This document shows positions 23,150 to 32,084 of a stretch of DNA of 64,000 nucleotides, piece by piece; position 1 is the stretch's first letter, and each line of letters begins with the position of its first letter. The notes under the pieces were generated by a model. The model was not told the DNA's origin, made no database searches, and was given only the letters and a program-made list of their open reading frames with translations. Position numbers and translations under genes: made by a program. This DNA is from Amycolatopsis iheyensis. Lineage in GTDB: Bacteria > Actinomycetota > Actinomycetes > Mycobacteriales > Pseudonocardiaceae. The DNA lies in assembly GCF_024703995.1 (NCBI RefSeq), contig NZ_JAMXQV010000041.1, positions 1 to 64,000 of the forward strand. Direction: 5' to 3'.

Positions 23150-23881
23150 TCACAGCCGCGCCGTGTCCAGCCGGAACCGGCGCACCACGACCAGTGCGGG
23201 CACGACCAGCCAGCCGGCCAGCACGAGCACCGCCACCCAGGTCCCGGAAGCGTGGGTCAGCGGGTCGATGCCGACCCGCCGCAGCCAGTAGGTGGGCACG
23301 AAGTGGGCCAGGGTCGTCATCCAGCCGGGCAGGAACTCGAGCGGGATCCACAGCCCGCCGAGCATGCCGAGCGGCATCATCAGCGCGCCGGTCACCGCGC
23401 CGACCGTGTCGCCCTTGCCGAACAGCCCGATCGCCAGGCCGAGCACGGCGAACGGCAGCGTGGCCGCCCACAGGAAGACCAGCAGCCGGCCCCAGTCGGC
23501 CAGGCCGAGCTGCTCGCCGCGCAGGAAGCCGACGAGGAAGATGACCAGCAGCACCGGCAGGGCGACGGCCATCGCGGAGGCGACCTTCACCGCCAGGTAG
23601 CCGGGTCCGCGCATCGGGGTGAGGCGGATCTGGCGCTGCCAGCCGTCGGTGCGTTCCTGGGCCACCCGGGTGCCGGTGAACAGGGCGCCGCCACTGGCGC
23701 CGTACGCCGCCATCGTGATCATCGTCTGGGTGCTCGAGTGCAGGCCGTTGTCCAGGATGGCGTCGCCGAAAATGGACCCGAACAGCAGGTACATCGCCGT
23801 CGGCATGCCGATGGTGAAGATCGTGAACTGGGGACTGCGGACGATCCGCTTGATCTCCAGGCTCAGGTAGGTCGTGTTCAC
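23150..23881 (-). CDS. ABC-2 type exporter permease
   Basis: 243 residues from GTG 23881 (GTGA overlap with the ATPase). Six hydrophobic segments and the ABC-2 pattern ...PLGMLGGLWIPLEFLPGWM...YWLR. It likely exports a small hydrophobic compound, drug or lipid together with the preceding ATPase. No biosynthetic genes adjoin it to identify the substrate. Confidence 0.88.
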   Translation of the reverse strand: MNTTYLSLEIKRIVRSPQFTIFTIGMPTAMYLLFGSIFGDAILDNGLHSSTQTMITMAAYGASGGALFTGTRVAQERTDGWQRQIRLTPMRGPGYLAVKVASAMAVALPVLLVIFLVGFLRGEQLGLADWGRLLVFLWAATLPFAVLGLAIGLFGKGDTVGAVTGALMMPLGMLGGLWIPLEFLPGWMTTLAHFVPTYWLRRVGIDPLTHASGTWVAVLVLAGWLVVPALVVVRRFRLDTARL

Positions 23882-24777
23882 GCGGCCACCTCCTCGGCGG
23901 TCAGCGCCAGGAAGGCTTCTTCGAGGCCCAGCGCGGTGATTTCGATGTCGGACGCGAGCGGGTAGGCCGTCAGCAACGCGCGGATCGCGGCGTCGGAGTC
24001 GGCGCAGGCCAGCTCGGCGCGGCCGGCCCGCAGCTGCACGGACGTCACGCCCGGCAGCGCGGCCAGGTCGGCCTCGGCGGCCCCCGGGACCGCGGCCTTG
24101 AGCACGCGCCCGGACACCGCGGCACGGACCTCGGCGACCGGGCCGTCGGCGACGACGGCGCCGTGGCGCATCAGCACCACGCGGTCGGCGTAGTCCTCGG
24201 CCTCGGCGAGGTAGTGCGTCGCGAAGAGGACGGTCCGGCCGGTGTCGGCGAACTCGCGGATGGCGCTCCAGAAGGCGCGCCGCCCGTCGACGTCCATCGC
24301 GGCGGTCGGCTCGTCGAGGACGAGCAGCTGAGGATCGCCGGCCAGGGCGAGCGCGAACCGGACGCGCTGCCGCTCGCCGCCGGAAAGCTTGCCGCAGCGG
24401 CGTTTCACGAGGTTCTCGAGCCCGGCGCGGGCGATCACCTCGGCGGCCGGCAGCGGCTTGACGTGCGTCGAGACGACCAGATCGACGATCTCGCCGACCG
24501 TGACGTCCCCGAGCAGCGCGCCGTTCTGCATCATCGCGCCGACGATCCCCTGGTCGACGGCCTCGCGCGGCGTCCCGCCCCCGACGGTGACCTCGCCTTC
24601 GTCCGGCTTGGTCAGGCCGAGCAGCATGTCGACGGTGGTCGACTTGCCCGCGCCGTTCGGCCCGAGCAGCGCGACGACCTCGCCGCGGGCGACCTCGACG
24701 GACACGCCGTCGACCGCCGTGACCCGGCCGAACCGCTTCCTCAGCCCGCGCAGTGCGAACGCCGGTCCCCCAGTCAT
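23878..24777 (-). CDS. ABC exporter ATP-binding protein
   Basis: 299 residues. ATG 24777 has GGAGGGCGCC just upstream. Walker A GPNGAGKS (about 40), Q-loop MMQNGALLG, signature LSGGERQR (about 133), Walker B LLVLDEPTAAMD and switch FATHYLAEAEDY. DrrA/CcmA-like exporter ATPase, first gene of a five-gene unit (ATPase, permease, membrane protein, wHTH, dinB). Preceded by ACTTTG palindromes that may be its operator. Confidence 0.9.
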   Translation of the reverse strand: MTGGPAFALRGLRKRFGRVTAVDGVSVEVARGEVVALLGPNGAGKSTTVDMLLGLTKPDEGEVTVGGGTPREAVDQGIVGAMMQNGALLGDVTVGEIVDLVVSTHVKPLPAAEVIARAGLENLVKRRCGKLSGGERQRVRFALALAGDPQLLVLDEPTAAMDVDGRRAFWSAIREFADTGRTVLFATHYLAEAEDYADRVVLMRHGAVVADGPVAEVRAAVSGRVLKAAVPGAAEADLAALPGVTSVQLRAGRAELACADSDAAIRALLTAYPLASDIEITALGLEEAFLALTAEEVAA

Positions 24778-24798
24778 GGCGCCCTCCTCTCGTTCGTG

Positions 24799-24860
24799 GA
24801 CTTTGCGTCGCAAAGTCGCTGCGAACTTTGTAACACAAACCTCGCGCAGGTTCAAAGTCC
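24799..24860. promoter_or_regulatory. Operator-like ACTTTG palindromes upstream of the exporter operon
   Basis: A near-perfect 19-bp palindrome (24799-24817, GACTTTGCG and its complement) is followed by a second ACTTTG at 24834 and an inverted CAAAGT at 24853. The four half-sites lie in the promoter of the leftward operon that encodes its own wHTH regulator, suggesting autoregulation. Confidence 0.55.
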
Positions 24861-24895
24861 CCGGCGCCGAAAAGTCTCGAGCGGGTGAGCACACG

Positions 24896-24933
24896 AAAAA
24901 CGGGGTGCCGGGCTTCGCGCCCGACACCCCGTT
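24896..24933 (-). terminator. Rho-independent terminator after the tripeptidyl-aminopeptidase gene
   Basis: Arms 24899-24913 and 24919-24933 pair over 15 positions (GGGGTGCCGGGC side) with a 5-nt loop, except for one C-A mismatch. On the minus strand they are followed by TTTTT (24900-24896). Placed 18 bp beyond the stop at 24952. Confidence 0.85.
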
Positions 24934-24951
24934 CAGCTGAGTTTCCGCAGG

Positions 24952-26523
24952 TCAGCCGGTGAACCGCCCGGCGACCAGGCCCTGCGTGGCCGCGACGTCG
25001 GCCTTGGCCGCGGTCGGCGCCGGGGGCACCGGCAACGGCAGCGGCGCGCACTCGACGTCGGCCGTGCGCCCCGGCTTGCGGGCCGGGAGCGCACCCGTCG
25101 CCAAGTAGTCGGCGATCTTGTTGTCGACGCACGCGTTGCCGCGCGGGGTGATCGCGTGGCTCGTGCCGCCCGGCTCCGCGATCAGCGAAGCACCCGGGAA
25201 GCGGCTGCGAACCTCGAGGCTGCCCGGGAACGGCGTTGCCGCGTCGAGCGTCTCATCGATCATCAGCACGCTGGACACACCCCGGCCGTCGATCTTGGTC
25301 GGCTTGCCCGCCTTCGCCGGCCAGTACAGGCACGGCGCGTTGAACCAGGCGTTCTGCCAGGTGAAGTACGGCGCCTTGGTGAAGGTCTTCCAGTTGTCGG
25401 CCTTCCACTGGTTCCAGCTGGTCGGCCACTGGACGTCCGAGCACTGGACGGCGAGGTACACCGCGTAGCCGTTGTCGTCGCCGCGGCCGCCGAAGCTCTC
25501 GAACAGCGACTTCCAGTTCTGCCAGTCACCCTGGTTGACGAACCGGGACAGCGCGTCGCCCAGCAGCGTCCACCGCAGCTGGTAGTAGGACGCCTGCTGG
25601 ATGACGTCGAGGATCTCGTCCGGGCCGATCACGCCGCCGGCGGGGTTGAACGACGTCTTCAGCAGCTGCTCGTTGACCACGCGCTGCACGGCGGCCTGGG
25701 TCTTGCCGAGGTGGTAGACGTCGTCGTGCTGGGCGACCCAGCCGAACCAGATGAGGATGTTCTTGTCGAACGCGACGTCCTGGTTGAGGTTGTCGCCGTA
25801 CCAGACGCCCCGCGGGTCGACGGTCGAGTCGAGCACCATCCGGCGGACGTTCTGCGGGTACAGCGAGCCGTAGACCTGGCCCAGGTAGGTGCCGTAGGAG
25901 TAGCCGTAGAAGTTCAGCTGCTTCGCGCCGAGCGCCTTGCGGATGGAGTCCATGTCCTTGACCGTGTCGGTCGTCTTCATGTTCTCCAGCAGGGCGCGCG
26001 AGTTGTTCTTCGCGCACGCTTCGGCGTAGCCCTTGGACCGGGCGAGCCAGGTCTTCTCCAGCTGCGGCGTGATCGGCGCGTACACCGGCCGGTTGTAGTC
26101 CATGTAGTTCGGGTCGCAGCTCAGCGCGGGCTTGCTGGCGCCGACGCCGCGCGGGTCGAAGCCGATCCAGTCGTAGGCGTCCCCGGCGTGGTTGGGGACG
26201 CGGGGCCCGCGGGTGGCGAGCAGCAGCCCGGAGCCGCCGGGGCCGCCCGGGTTGGTCAGCATGACGCCCTGGTACTGCGCGTCGGCGACCTTGTGCTTGA
26301 CGCGGCTGACGGCGAGCTGGACCTGCTCGCCGCGGGGCTTCGAGTAGTCGAGCGGGACCCCCAGGTACCCGCATTCGGCGCCGGCGGTGACCAGCGTCGG
26401 GTCGGTGCACGGACCCCAGGTGATCGACGCCTGGCTCGCGGGCGCGGCGGTCGCGGCCGGGGCGGCCACGAGCGCGGACGCCACCGCGGCGGCGGCCACC
26501 GCGGCGATTACGGCACGTCTCAC
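24952..26523 (-). CDS. Secreted tripeptidyl-aminopeptidase-type alpha/beta hydrolase (S33, SlpD/E-Tap like)
   Basis: 523 residues from GTG 26523, preceded by GAGGGAG; the longer frame to 26772 lacks this. Sec signal peptide to about residue 33. Oxyanion region LTNPGGPGGSG, nucleophile elbow FYGYSYGTYLG (Ser), a TAP-family C-terminal domain with the Asp in LMIDETLDAATPF and the His in EPGGTSHAI. The Streptomyces Tap/Slp enzymes remove tripeptides from extracellular proteins. It is monocistronic with its own terminator. Confidence 0.88.
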   Translation of the reverse strand: MRRAVIAAVAAAAVASALVAAPAATAAPASQASITWGPCTDPTLVTAGAECGYLGVPLDYSKPRGEQVQLAVSRVKHKVADAQYQGVMLTNPGGPGGSGLLLATRGPRVPNHAGDAYDWIGFDPRGVGASKPALSCDPNYMDYNRPVYAPITPQLEKTWLARSKGYAEACAKNNSRALLENMKTTDTVKDMDSIRKALGAKQLNFYGYSYGTYLGQVYGSLYPQNVRRMVLDSTVDPRGVWYGDNLNQDVAFDKNILIWFGWVAQHDDVYHLGKTQAAVQRVVNEQLLKTSFNPAGGVIGPDEILDVIQQASYYQLRWTLLGDALSRFVNQGDWQNWKSLFESFGGRGDDNGYAVYLAVQCSDVQWPTSWNQWKADNWKTFTKAPYFTWQNAWFNAPCLYWPAKAGKPTKIDGRGVSSVLMIDETLDAATPFPGSLEVRSRFPGASLIAEPGGTSHAITPRGNACVDNKIADYLATGALPARKPGRTADVECAPLPLPVPPAPTAAKADVAATQGLVAGRFTG

Positions 26524-26737
26524 TGTTTTCTCCCTCTTTGCTCCGGTTTCTGCTCCGGCGAAGCGGATGAACCCTAGTCCCGGTTCCGGCCGGCCGGAAC
26601 CGCAAGCGGGCCGGTGCCCTACTAAAGGCGGAAATCGGGTGGCGGTCCCCGAAGCGGCTCCCGTACGGTGCCCGGCATGTGCTCCTTCATCCGGATCCGC
26701 CGCTTCTGAAGTTCGCTTTCCCCTTGAAGGAGTCGTT

Positions 26738-27910
26738 TTGCCGCGCAAGCACATCGTCATGGTCGGCTGCACCGCGCCGAGCCACGTCTACCCGTCGCTC
26801 GGGGTGATCGCCGAGCTGGTGCGCCGCGGGCACCGGGTGTCCTATGTCGTCGGTTCGCCGTTGGCGTCGCTGGTGACGCCGACCGGCGCCACGGTCGTCG
26901 AGCACCCGACGATCTTCCCGCTCGGCGAGGCCGCGGTCTGGCCGGACGAGCCGGCCGAGGCCATGCGTGTCTTCCTCGACGAGGCGATCGCGATCCACCC
27001 CCGGCTGACGTCCCGGTTCGACGACGACCGGCCCGACCTGCTGTTGTACGACATCGGCGGGCTGGGCGCGCCGCTGCTCGGCGCGCGCTACGACGTCCCG
27101 GCGGTCCAGTTGTCGCCGACGCTGGTGGCGTGGGAGGGCTACGACGAGGACATGGCGTCCGTGATGGACCCGATCAAGGCGTCACCGTCCGGAGTGGACT
27201 ACGCGAAGACGTACCGCGCGTGGCTGGCGTCGAACGGCATTCAAGCCGACCCGTGGGAGTGGATCGGCCACCCGTCGCGGGTGCTGTCGCTGATTCCGCG
27301 GGCCATGCAGCCCCACGCCGAGCGCGTCGGCCCGCACGTGGAGTTCGTCGGCCCGTGCCTGGATCCGGCGCGGCTCGCCGCGGGCGGCTGGACGCCGCCG
27401 TCGTCCGGCCGTCCGGTGCTGCTGGTGTCCTTCGGGACGGCGTACAACGACCAGCTGCCGGTGTACCGCGCGTGCGTCGAGGCGTTCGCGGCGGACTGGC
27501 ACGTGGTGATGTCGCTGGGGAAGCACGTCTCGCCGGACGACCTCGGGCCACTGCCGGATTCGGTGGAGGTGTTCGCTTCGGTGCCGCAGCTGGCGGTGCT
27601 GGAGTCGGCGTCGGCGTTCATCACGCACGCGGGGATGGGCGGCGCGACGGAGTCGCTGTGGTTCGGTGTCCCGACCGTGGCGGTTCCCCAGGCGGCGGAC
27701 CAGTTCGGGAACGCGGCCCAGCTGGAGTCCCTTGGGGTCGGGCGGCAGCTGGCCGCTTCGGAGGTGACGGCCACGTCGTTGCGGGAGGCGGTGGACGAGG
27801 TCTCCTCGTCGGCTTCGGTGGCCGCGCGGCTGGCGGAGCTGAAGGCGGAGATCCGGGGACACGGCGGGGTTCCCGCGGCCGCGGATGCCGTGGAGTCCTA
27901 TCTGGAATAG
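26738..27910 (+). CDS. MGT-type glycosyltransferase (GT1)
   Basis: 390 residues. The TTG start at 26738 is chosen because GAAGGAG precedes it by 6 nt and the GT-B fold begins at once (RKHIVMVGCTAPSHVYPSLG). The C-terminal donor-binding region carries FITHAGMGGATESLWFGVPTVAVPQAADQFGNA, as in macrolide glycosyltransferases. They transfer UDP-sugars to hydrophobic acceptors, often inactivating antibiotics. No polyketide genes are near, so a self-protection or detoxification role is inference. The 3' end overlaps the convergent caspase-like gene by 13 bp. Confidence 0.88.
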   Translation: MPRKHIVMVGCTAPSHVYPSLGVIAELVRRGHRVSYVVGSPLASLVTPTGATVVEHPTIFPLGEAAVWPDEPAEAMRVFLDEAIAIHPRLTSRFDDDRPDLLLYDIGGLGAPLLGARYDVPAVQLSPTLVAWEGYDEDMASVMDPIKASPSGVDYAKTYRAWLASNGIQADPWEWIGHPSRVLSLIPRAMQPHAERVGPHVEFVGPCLDPARLAAGGWTPPSSGRPVLLVSFGTAYNDQLPVYRACVEAFAADWHVVMSLGKHVSPDDLGPLPDSVEVFASVPQLAVLESASAFITHAGMGGATESLWFGVPTVAVPQAADQFGNAAQLESLGVGRQLAASEVTATSLREAVDEVSSSASVAARLAELKAEIRGHGGVPAAADAVESYLE

Positions 27911-29169
27911 CCGAACGAGGAACCGCCACTCTCCCTGGAGCCGCCACTGCTGGTGGAGAGCAGCACGATCAGCAGGACGGTCCCGGCCACGATGACCGCG
28001 GCCACCGCCGCGAGGATGATCTTCGCCCGCCGGGTGAGCTTCTTCTTCGCGGTGGTGGCCGTTTCGTCGGGTTCCGCAGCCGGTGTCGGCGCGGGTTCGG
28101 GCTCTGGTTCGGGTTCGACGGGAGCGGGATCCGGCTGGACGACCGCGGCGACCGGCTCCGGCTTCGGCTCAGCCGCGACCGGCTCGGCAGCAACCGGCTC
28201 AGCCACGACCGGCTCCTCCGCCACCCCATCGATCTCCGCCACCCACGCCGCCGCCGTGCCCGACACCAGGCGGCTGTCGTCCTCGAGCAGGCCCCGGATC
28301 TCCCGGTCGGTCGCCGCCCGCACAACATCGTTGCCCGCCCGGTTCAGCCGCTTCAACCCCTCCAGCGCCGACAGCCGGTCCACCGCGATCGGGCTCGCCA
28401 AACCGTGCTTCAGGTACTCCGGCAACGTCCAGCGCGGATTGCGCGCCAGCACGATGCGACCCTCCACATCGGACTGGTGCTTCGGCCGCTGCCGGGGCAG
28501 CTCCGCCACCACCCGCTCGTGGACGTAGCTGTACAGCTCGTCCACCGTCACGTCCCCGTCGCCGTCGAGGTCCGCGCTGCCGTCGCGCAACCCCGCCACC
28601 AGGTGCCGGGTGAACACCGACCGCGCCGCCGAGCCCGTCACCGCGTCGCCTTCGAACGAATACTGCGTCGCGTCGGACGCCGTCAGCACCGCGCGGCCGC
28701 GGCCCTGGAACCGTTCCAGCGTGTGCACGTCCGCACCCGACTTCGCCAGCCGGCCGGCCGGGAACGCGCCGCTGTAGCAACAGTCCAGCACCAGCACCTT
28801 CTGCCGCGACGGGCACCCGGCCATCGCGCGGTCGACCAGCTCCGCCGCCAGCGCCGTGAACATCAGGCTGTCCCGGCGCGTGTTGGCCATCGCCAGGTAC
28901 AGGCTGCCGTCGTCGTCCTTGACGCCGTGGCCGGTGAAGTACAGCAGCGTCAGCTCGTCGCGACGGCGGCCGCGGTAGAACTCGCCGATCGCCTCGCCCA
29001 CCACGTGGTGCGGCTCGTCGATCAACGTCGTCACCTCGAACCCCGCGATCGACGGGTCACGCAGGACCGAGGCCAGCTCCCGCGCGTCGCCGCCCGGCGC
29101 GGTGAGCCGCCGCAGCGCCGGGTCGGCGTACGTCTCGGTCGCGATCAGCAACGCGTGCCGGTTAGCCAT
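27898..29169 (-). CDS. Caspase-family (C14) peptidase with C-terminal membrane anchor
   Basis: 423 residues. The N-terminal caspase-like p20 domain has the catalytic His in LLYFTGHGVKDDDG (about 79) and the catalytic Cys in VLVLDCCYSGAF (about 130). DGDGDVTVDELYSYV (about 203) looks like an EF-hand-type Ca2+ loop. Then comes a helical region, a Pro/Glu repeat stalk (VAEPVAAEP, about 310-370) and one membrane helix (IILAAVAAVIVAGTVLLIVLL) with a short Gly/Ser tail. The start overlaps the upstream EACC1-like gene by 8 nt. A membrane-tethered protease effector in a conflict or cell-death module is the best inference. Confidence 0.85.
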   Translation of the reverse strand: MANRHALLIATETYADPALRRLTAPGGDARELASVLRDPSIAGFEVTTLIDEPHHVVGEAIGEFYRGRRRDELTLLYFTGHGVKDDDGSLYLAMANTRRDSLMFTALAAELVDRAMAGCPSRQKVLVLDCCYSGAFPAGRLAKSGADVHTLERFQGRGRAVLTASDATQYSFEGDAVTGSAARSVFTRHLVAGLRDGSADLDGDGDVTVDELYSYVHERVVAELPRQRPKHQSDVEGRIVLARNPRWTLPEYLKHGLASPIAVDRLSALEGLKRLNRAGNDVVRAATDREIRGLLEDDSRLVSGTAAAWVAEIDGVAEEPVVAEPVAAEPVAAEPKPEPVAAVVQPDPAPVEPEPEPEPAPTPAAEPDETATTAKKKLTRRAKIILAAVAAVIVAGTVLLIVLLSTSSGGSRESGGSSFGYSR

Positions 29170-29551
29170 GACGGCGGACGAACGCGTCGATCAGCTCCTG
29201 CCGTTCGGCCGACGTCGCCCGCTCCAGCTCCAGCGTGTCGCCGTCCACGGTGACCTTGATGCGGTGGCGGCCCGCCTGCCGGCCGAGCCATTCCCGCAGC
29301 GTCTCCACCAGTCCCGGGAACACCCCGCCCGCCGCGCTGAACGCCACCAGGAGCGAGCCGACCGTCACCGGGTCCGCCGCCTTCGCACCCGCCGGCGCCT
29401 CGCCCGGCACCGCCCGCAGGTCGACGTCGAGCTCGATCAGCTCGGCGCGCAACCGGCGGGCGAGGCGGTCGAGCTCTTCGGCGTCCGACTCCTCGTCCGC
29501 CTCGAGCCGCACCAGCGCGCGGTGCGTGTCCGGTTCGGTCATGCGCGTCAT
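29162..29551 (-). CDS. EACC1-like effector-associated protein
   Basis: 129 residues from ATG 29551; ATG 29542 is equally possible, neither having a strong ribosome site. The pattern PVTVGSLLVAFSAAGGVFPGLVETLREWLGR then HRIKVTVDGDTLELE resembles effector-associated constant component 1 (EACC1), a small partner of caspase, trypsin and similar effectors in predicted bacterial conflict systems. TAA lies inside the caspase start (ATGGCTAA), so the two are tightly coupled. The family call is from memory of the pattern. Confidence 0.65.
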   Translation of the reverse strand: MTRMTEPDTHRALVRLEADEESDAEELDRLARRLRAELIELDVDLRAVPGEAPAGAKAADPVTVGSLLVAFSAAGGVFPGLVETLREWLGRQAGRHRIKVTVDGDTLELERATSAERQELIDAFVRRHG

Positions 29552-29595
29552 CGTCCGCTCGGCCGGACCACGAAACAAGGTCCGATCGGGCAGCT

Positions 29596-31314
29596 TCAGG
29601 CGCGGATTTCGTTGAGGTAGTTGTAGATCGTGTAGCGCGTGACGTCGAGGCGCCCGGCCAGGTGGTCGACGGCGTCCTTGATGAGGAAATAACCGGCCTC
29701 GTCGAGTTCCCGCACGACGGCCGCCTTGTGCCGCTTCTTCATCAGGTCCACCGGGATCCCGGCCTTGGTCACCGCCCGGTCGACGAGGAACCGTTGCAGG
29801 CTGTCGACGTCCGGTGGGAAAGTCTCCGGCTCGCCGTTCCCGCTCGCGGGCGCCGACACGTCGACGCTGTTGACGCACAGGCAGCCGACCGCGATCCCGT
29901 CGGCGTCGCGCAGGAACAGCGTCGACGACCGGATCGCGCGCCCGTCCGGGCCGTGCGTGCGGTAGTTGGTCAGGTCCTGCGTGGTGCCGCGGCGGACGAG
30001 GCCGAGCAGCAGGTCGGTCATCGGCCCGCCGACGTTGCGGCCGGTGAGGTCGCCCGCGATGGCGACGATCGAGTCCGGCAGCCGGCTCAGGTCGTGCAGC
30101 AGGACTTCGTTGCCCGGCCCGAGCATCGCCGCGAGACCCGGGATCGCCGGCACCAGCGCGGTGAGCACCTCGTGCGTCGTCGCGCCCGCCGCCGGGACGA
30201 CCAGTGGTTCACGCGGCTTCGTCAGCGTCTCCAACGCTTCCCGGAGCAGGTCCGCCGCGGCCGCGGGGGTCGACGCGTGCGGTGACAGCCGGACGTGCTC
30301 CGGCCGCACGGTCGCGGCGATCCCGGCCGCGGCCAGCGCCGCGCCGACCTGCTCGGCGGGGTGGCCGGGCAGGGTGAAGGCGAGGATTCCGGCCCGCTGT
30401 TCACGAGCCGAGACGACCTCGGCGCCGCACGACGCCAGCACCTCCTCGAAGGACCCGATCCGCTCGGCGATCCGTGCCGCGATGGCGCCGACCCCGGCGT
30501 CCTCGACCAGTTCGAGGGCCTCGGCGAACGCGCCGGACGTGATCGGGCTGAGGTTCGAGATCGACCAGGCCTGGGCGGTCGTGTCCGGCGGGTGGATCTC
30601 GTCGTCGAACAGGCCCGGGTCACGCGCGCCGGTCCAGCCGGACAGCACGGGGTCCATCCGCTCCAGGGCGCGATCGGACAGCACCGCGAAGCCGGTCCCC
30701 CAGCCCGCGCGCAGCCACTTCTGCCCGCCGACGACCAGGACGTCGGCGACCGGCCACGGCTCGTCGACCACGCCGAAGCCCTGGATGCCGTCGACGACCA
30801 GCAGCCGGTCGCCCACGACGTCGCGCAGGGCCGCCAGGTCGGCGCGGAAGCCGGTGCGGAAGTCGACCGCGCTGACGCTGACCGTGGTGATCTCCGGCGT
30901 CAACGCTTCCGCGACGCGCTCCGGCGTCACGTGACCGCTGCTCAGGCGCCGAACGCGCAGGCGCCCAGCCTGTTCGGCGCGGGCCCACGGGTAGGTGTTG
31001 GCCGGGAACTCCGCCGCCGAGACGAGCACCTCGCCGGAGCTGTGGAACGCGGCCTGGAACAACCCGAGGCTCGTGTGGGGCAGCAGGACCGTGTGGTCGG
31101 TGTCCGAACCGGACAGCCGCGCGGCGGCGGCCTTGGCCCGGATCTCCTGCCGCATCAGCTCATCCACAGTGGACGGACCGGCGGTGGTGGCCTGGTCGAG
31201 CAGCGCGGCCGTCGTGTCGAGGACCGCGTGGGACGGCGGGCCGAAGCGGGCGAAGTCGAGGTAGCCGGCGGGCTCGTCGAACTGGAGCAGGTACCGGGGC
31301 GAAATCCGCGTCAC
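29596..31314 (-). CDS. Class V aminotransferase fused to DauR/YheO-type sensor and HTH
   Basis: 572 residues from GTG 31314 (GTGA overlap with the ABC ATPase). Residues 1-360 are a fold-type I PLP enzyme of class V: ISVSAVDFRTG-like core, DGIQGFGVVD, and the Schiff-base Lys in VVGGQKWLRAGWG (about 200). Residues 375-490 match the YheO-like PAS domain (GPGNEVLLHDLSR, GCLCVNSVDVS). Residues 500-572 match the HTH of DauR-type regulators (KAAVVRELDEAGYFLIKDAVDHLA, VTRYTIYNYLNEI). The last gene of an amino-acid ABC operon, it may both transform an amino acid and regulate its uptake. Confidence 0.85.
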   Translation of the reverse strand: MTRISPRYLLQFDEPAGYLDFARFGPPSHAVLDTTAALLDQATTAGPSTVDELMRQEIRAKAAAARLSGSDTDHTVLLPHTSLGLFQAAFHSSGEVLVSAAEFPANTYPWARAEQAGRLRVRRLSSGHVTPERVAEALTPEITTVSVSAVDFRTGFRADLAALRDVVGDRLLVVDGIQGFGVVDEPWPVADVLVVGGQKWLRAGWGTGFAVLSDRALERMDPVLSGWTGARDPGLFDDEIHPPDTTAQAWSISNLSPITSGAFAEALELVEDAGVGAIAARIAERIGSFEEVLASCGAEVVSAREQRAGILAFTLPGHPAEQVGAALAAAGIAATVRPEHVRLSPHASTPAAAADLLREALETLTKPREPLVVPAAGATTHEVLTALVPAIPGLAAMLGPGNEVLLHDLSRLPDSIVAIAGDLTGRNVGGPMTDLLLGLVRRGTTQDLTNYRTHGPDGRAIRSSTLFLRDADGIAVGCLCVNSVDVSAPASGNGEPETFPPDVDSLQRFLVDRAVTKAGIPVDLMKKRHKAAVVRELDEAGYFLIKDAVDHLAGRLDVTRYTIYNYLNEIRA

Positions 31315-32084
31315 GCGAGGATCCTCGCCAGGAACTGCCGGGTCCGCTCGTGCTTCGGCGCACTCAGCACCTGGTCGGGCGGCCCGGTCTCGACGACGGC
31401 GCCGTCGGCCAGGAACACCACCTCGTCGGCGGCCTCCGCGGCGAAGCTCATCTCGTGCGTCACGACGACCATCGTCATCCCCTCCCCCGCCAACGTACTC
31501 ATCACTTCCAGCACCTCGCCGACCAGCTCCGGGTCGAGCGCGGACGTCGGCTCGTCGAACAGCATCAGCTTGGGCTTCATCGCGAGCGACCTCGCGATCG
31601 CCACGCGCTGCTGCTGCCCGCCGGACAGCTGCGCCGGGTAGGCGTCGGCGCGGTGTGCGAGCCCGACGCGGTCCAGCAGCTCGAGGCCCTGCTTGCGCGC
31701 CTCGTCCGGTTTCACGCCGAGCACCCGGATCGGACCCTCGACGACGTTCTCCAGCGCCGTCCGGTGTGCGAACAGGTTGAACCGCTGGAACACCATGCCG
31801 ATGTCACGCCGCTGACGGGCGACGTCGCGTTCACGCAGTTCGTACAGCTTTCCGCCGCGTTGCCGGAACCCGATCGGCTCGCCGTCGACCCAGATCTGGC
31901 CGGCGTCGATCGTCTCGAGGTGGTTGATGCAGCGCAGGAACGTGCTCTTCCCGGCGCCGGACGGGCCGAGCAGGCAGACGACCTGTCCCTTGTGGACTTC
32001 CAGGTCGATGCCACCGAGGACTTCGGTGTGGCCGTAGGACTTCTTGACGCCGACGGCACGCAGCAGTGGCTCAGACACGGGCAC
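31311..32084 (-). CDS. Polar amino-acid ABC transporter ATPase
   Basis: 257 residues. GlnQ/HisP-type: Walker A GPSGAGKS (about 40), signature LSGGQQQR (about 150), Walker B LMLFDEPTSALDPELV, and VVTHEMSFAAEAAD. It overlaps the permease by 14 nt and the aminotransferase-regulator by 4 nt. Energises uptake by the adjacent permease and binding protein. Confidence 0.93.
   Translation of the reverse strand: MPVSEPLLRAVGVKKSYGHTEVLGGIDLEVHKGQVVCLLGPSGAGKSTFLRCINHLETIDAGQIWVDGEPIGFRQRGGKLYELRERDVARQRRDIGMVFQRFNLFAHRTALENVVEGPIRVLGVKPDEARKQGLELLDRVGLAHRADAYPAQLSGGQQQRVAIARSLAMKPKLMLFDEPTSALDPELVGEVLEVMSTLAGEGMTMVVVTHEMSFAAEAADEVVFLADGAVVETGPPDQVLSAPKHERTRQFLARILA

Noticed and set aside
27130..29253. 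707-codon plus-strand open frame
   Set aside because: Shadow of the glycosyltransferase in another frame and antisense to the caspase gene; no domain or start signal.
29596..31314. Calling this gene a cysteine desulfurase (SufS) or kynureninase
   Set aside because: The N-terminal half is class V but lacks a clear active-site Cys loop, and the C-terminal 200 residues are a DauR/YheO sensor with HTH.
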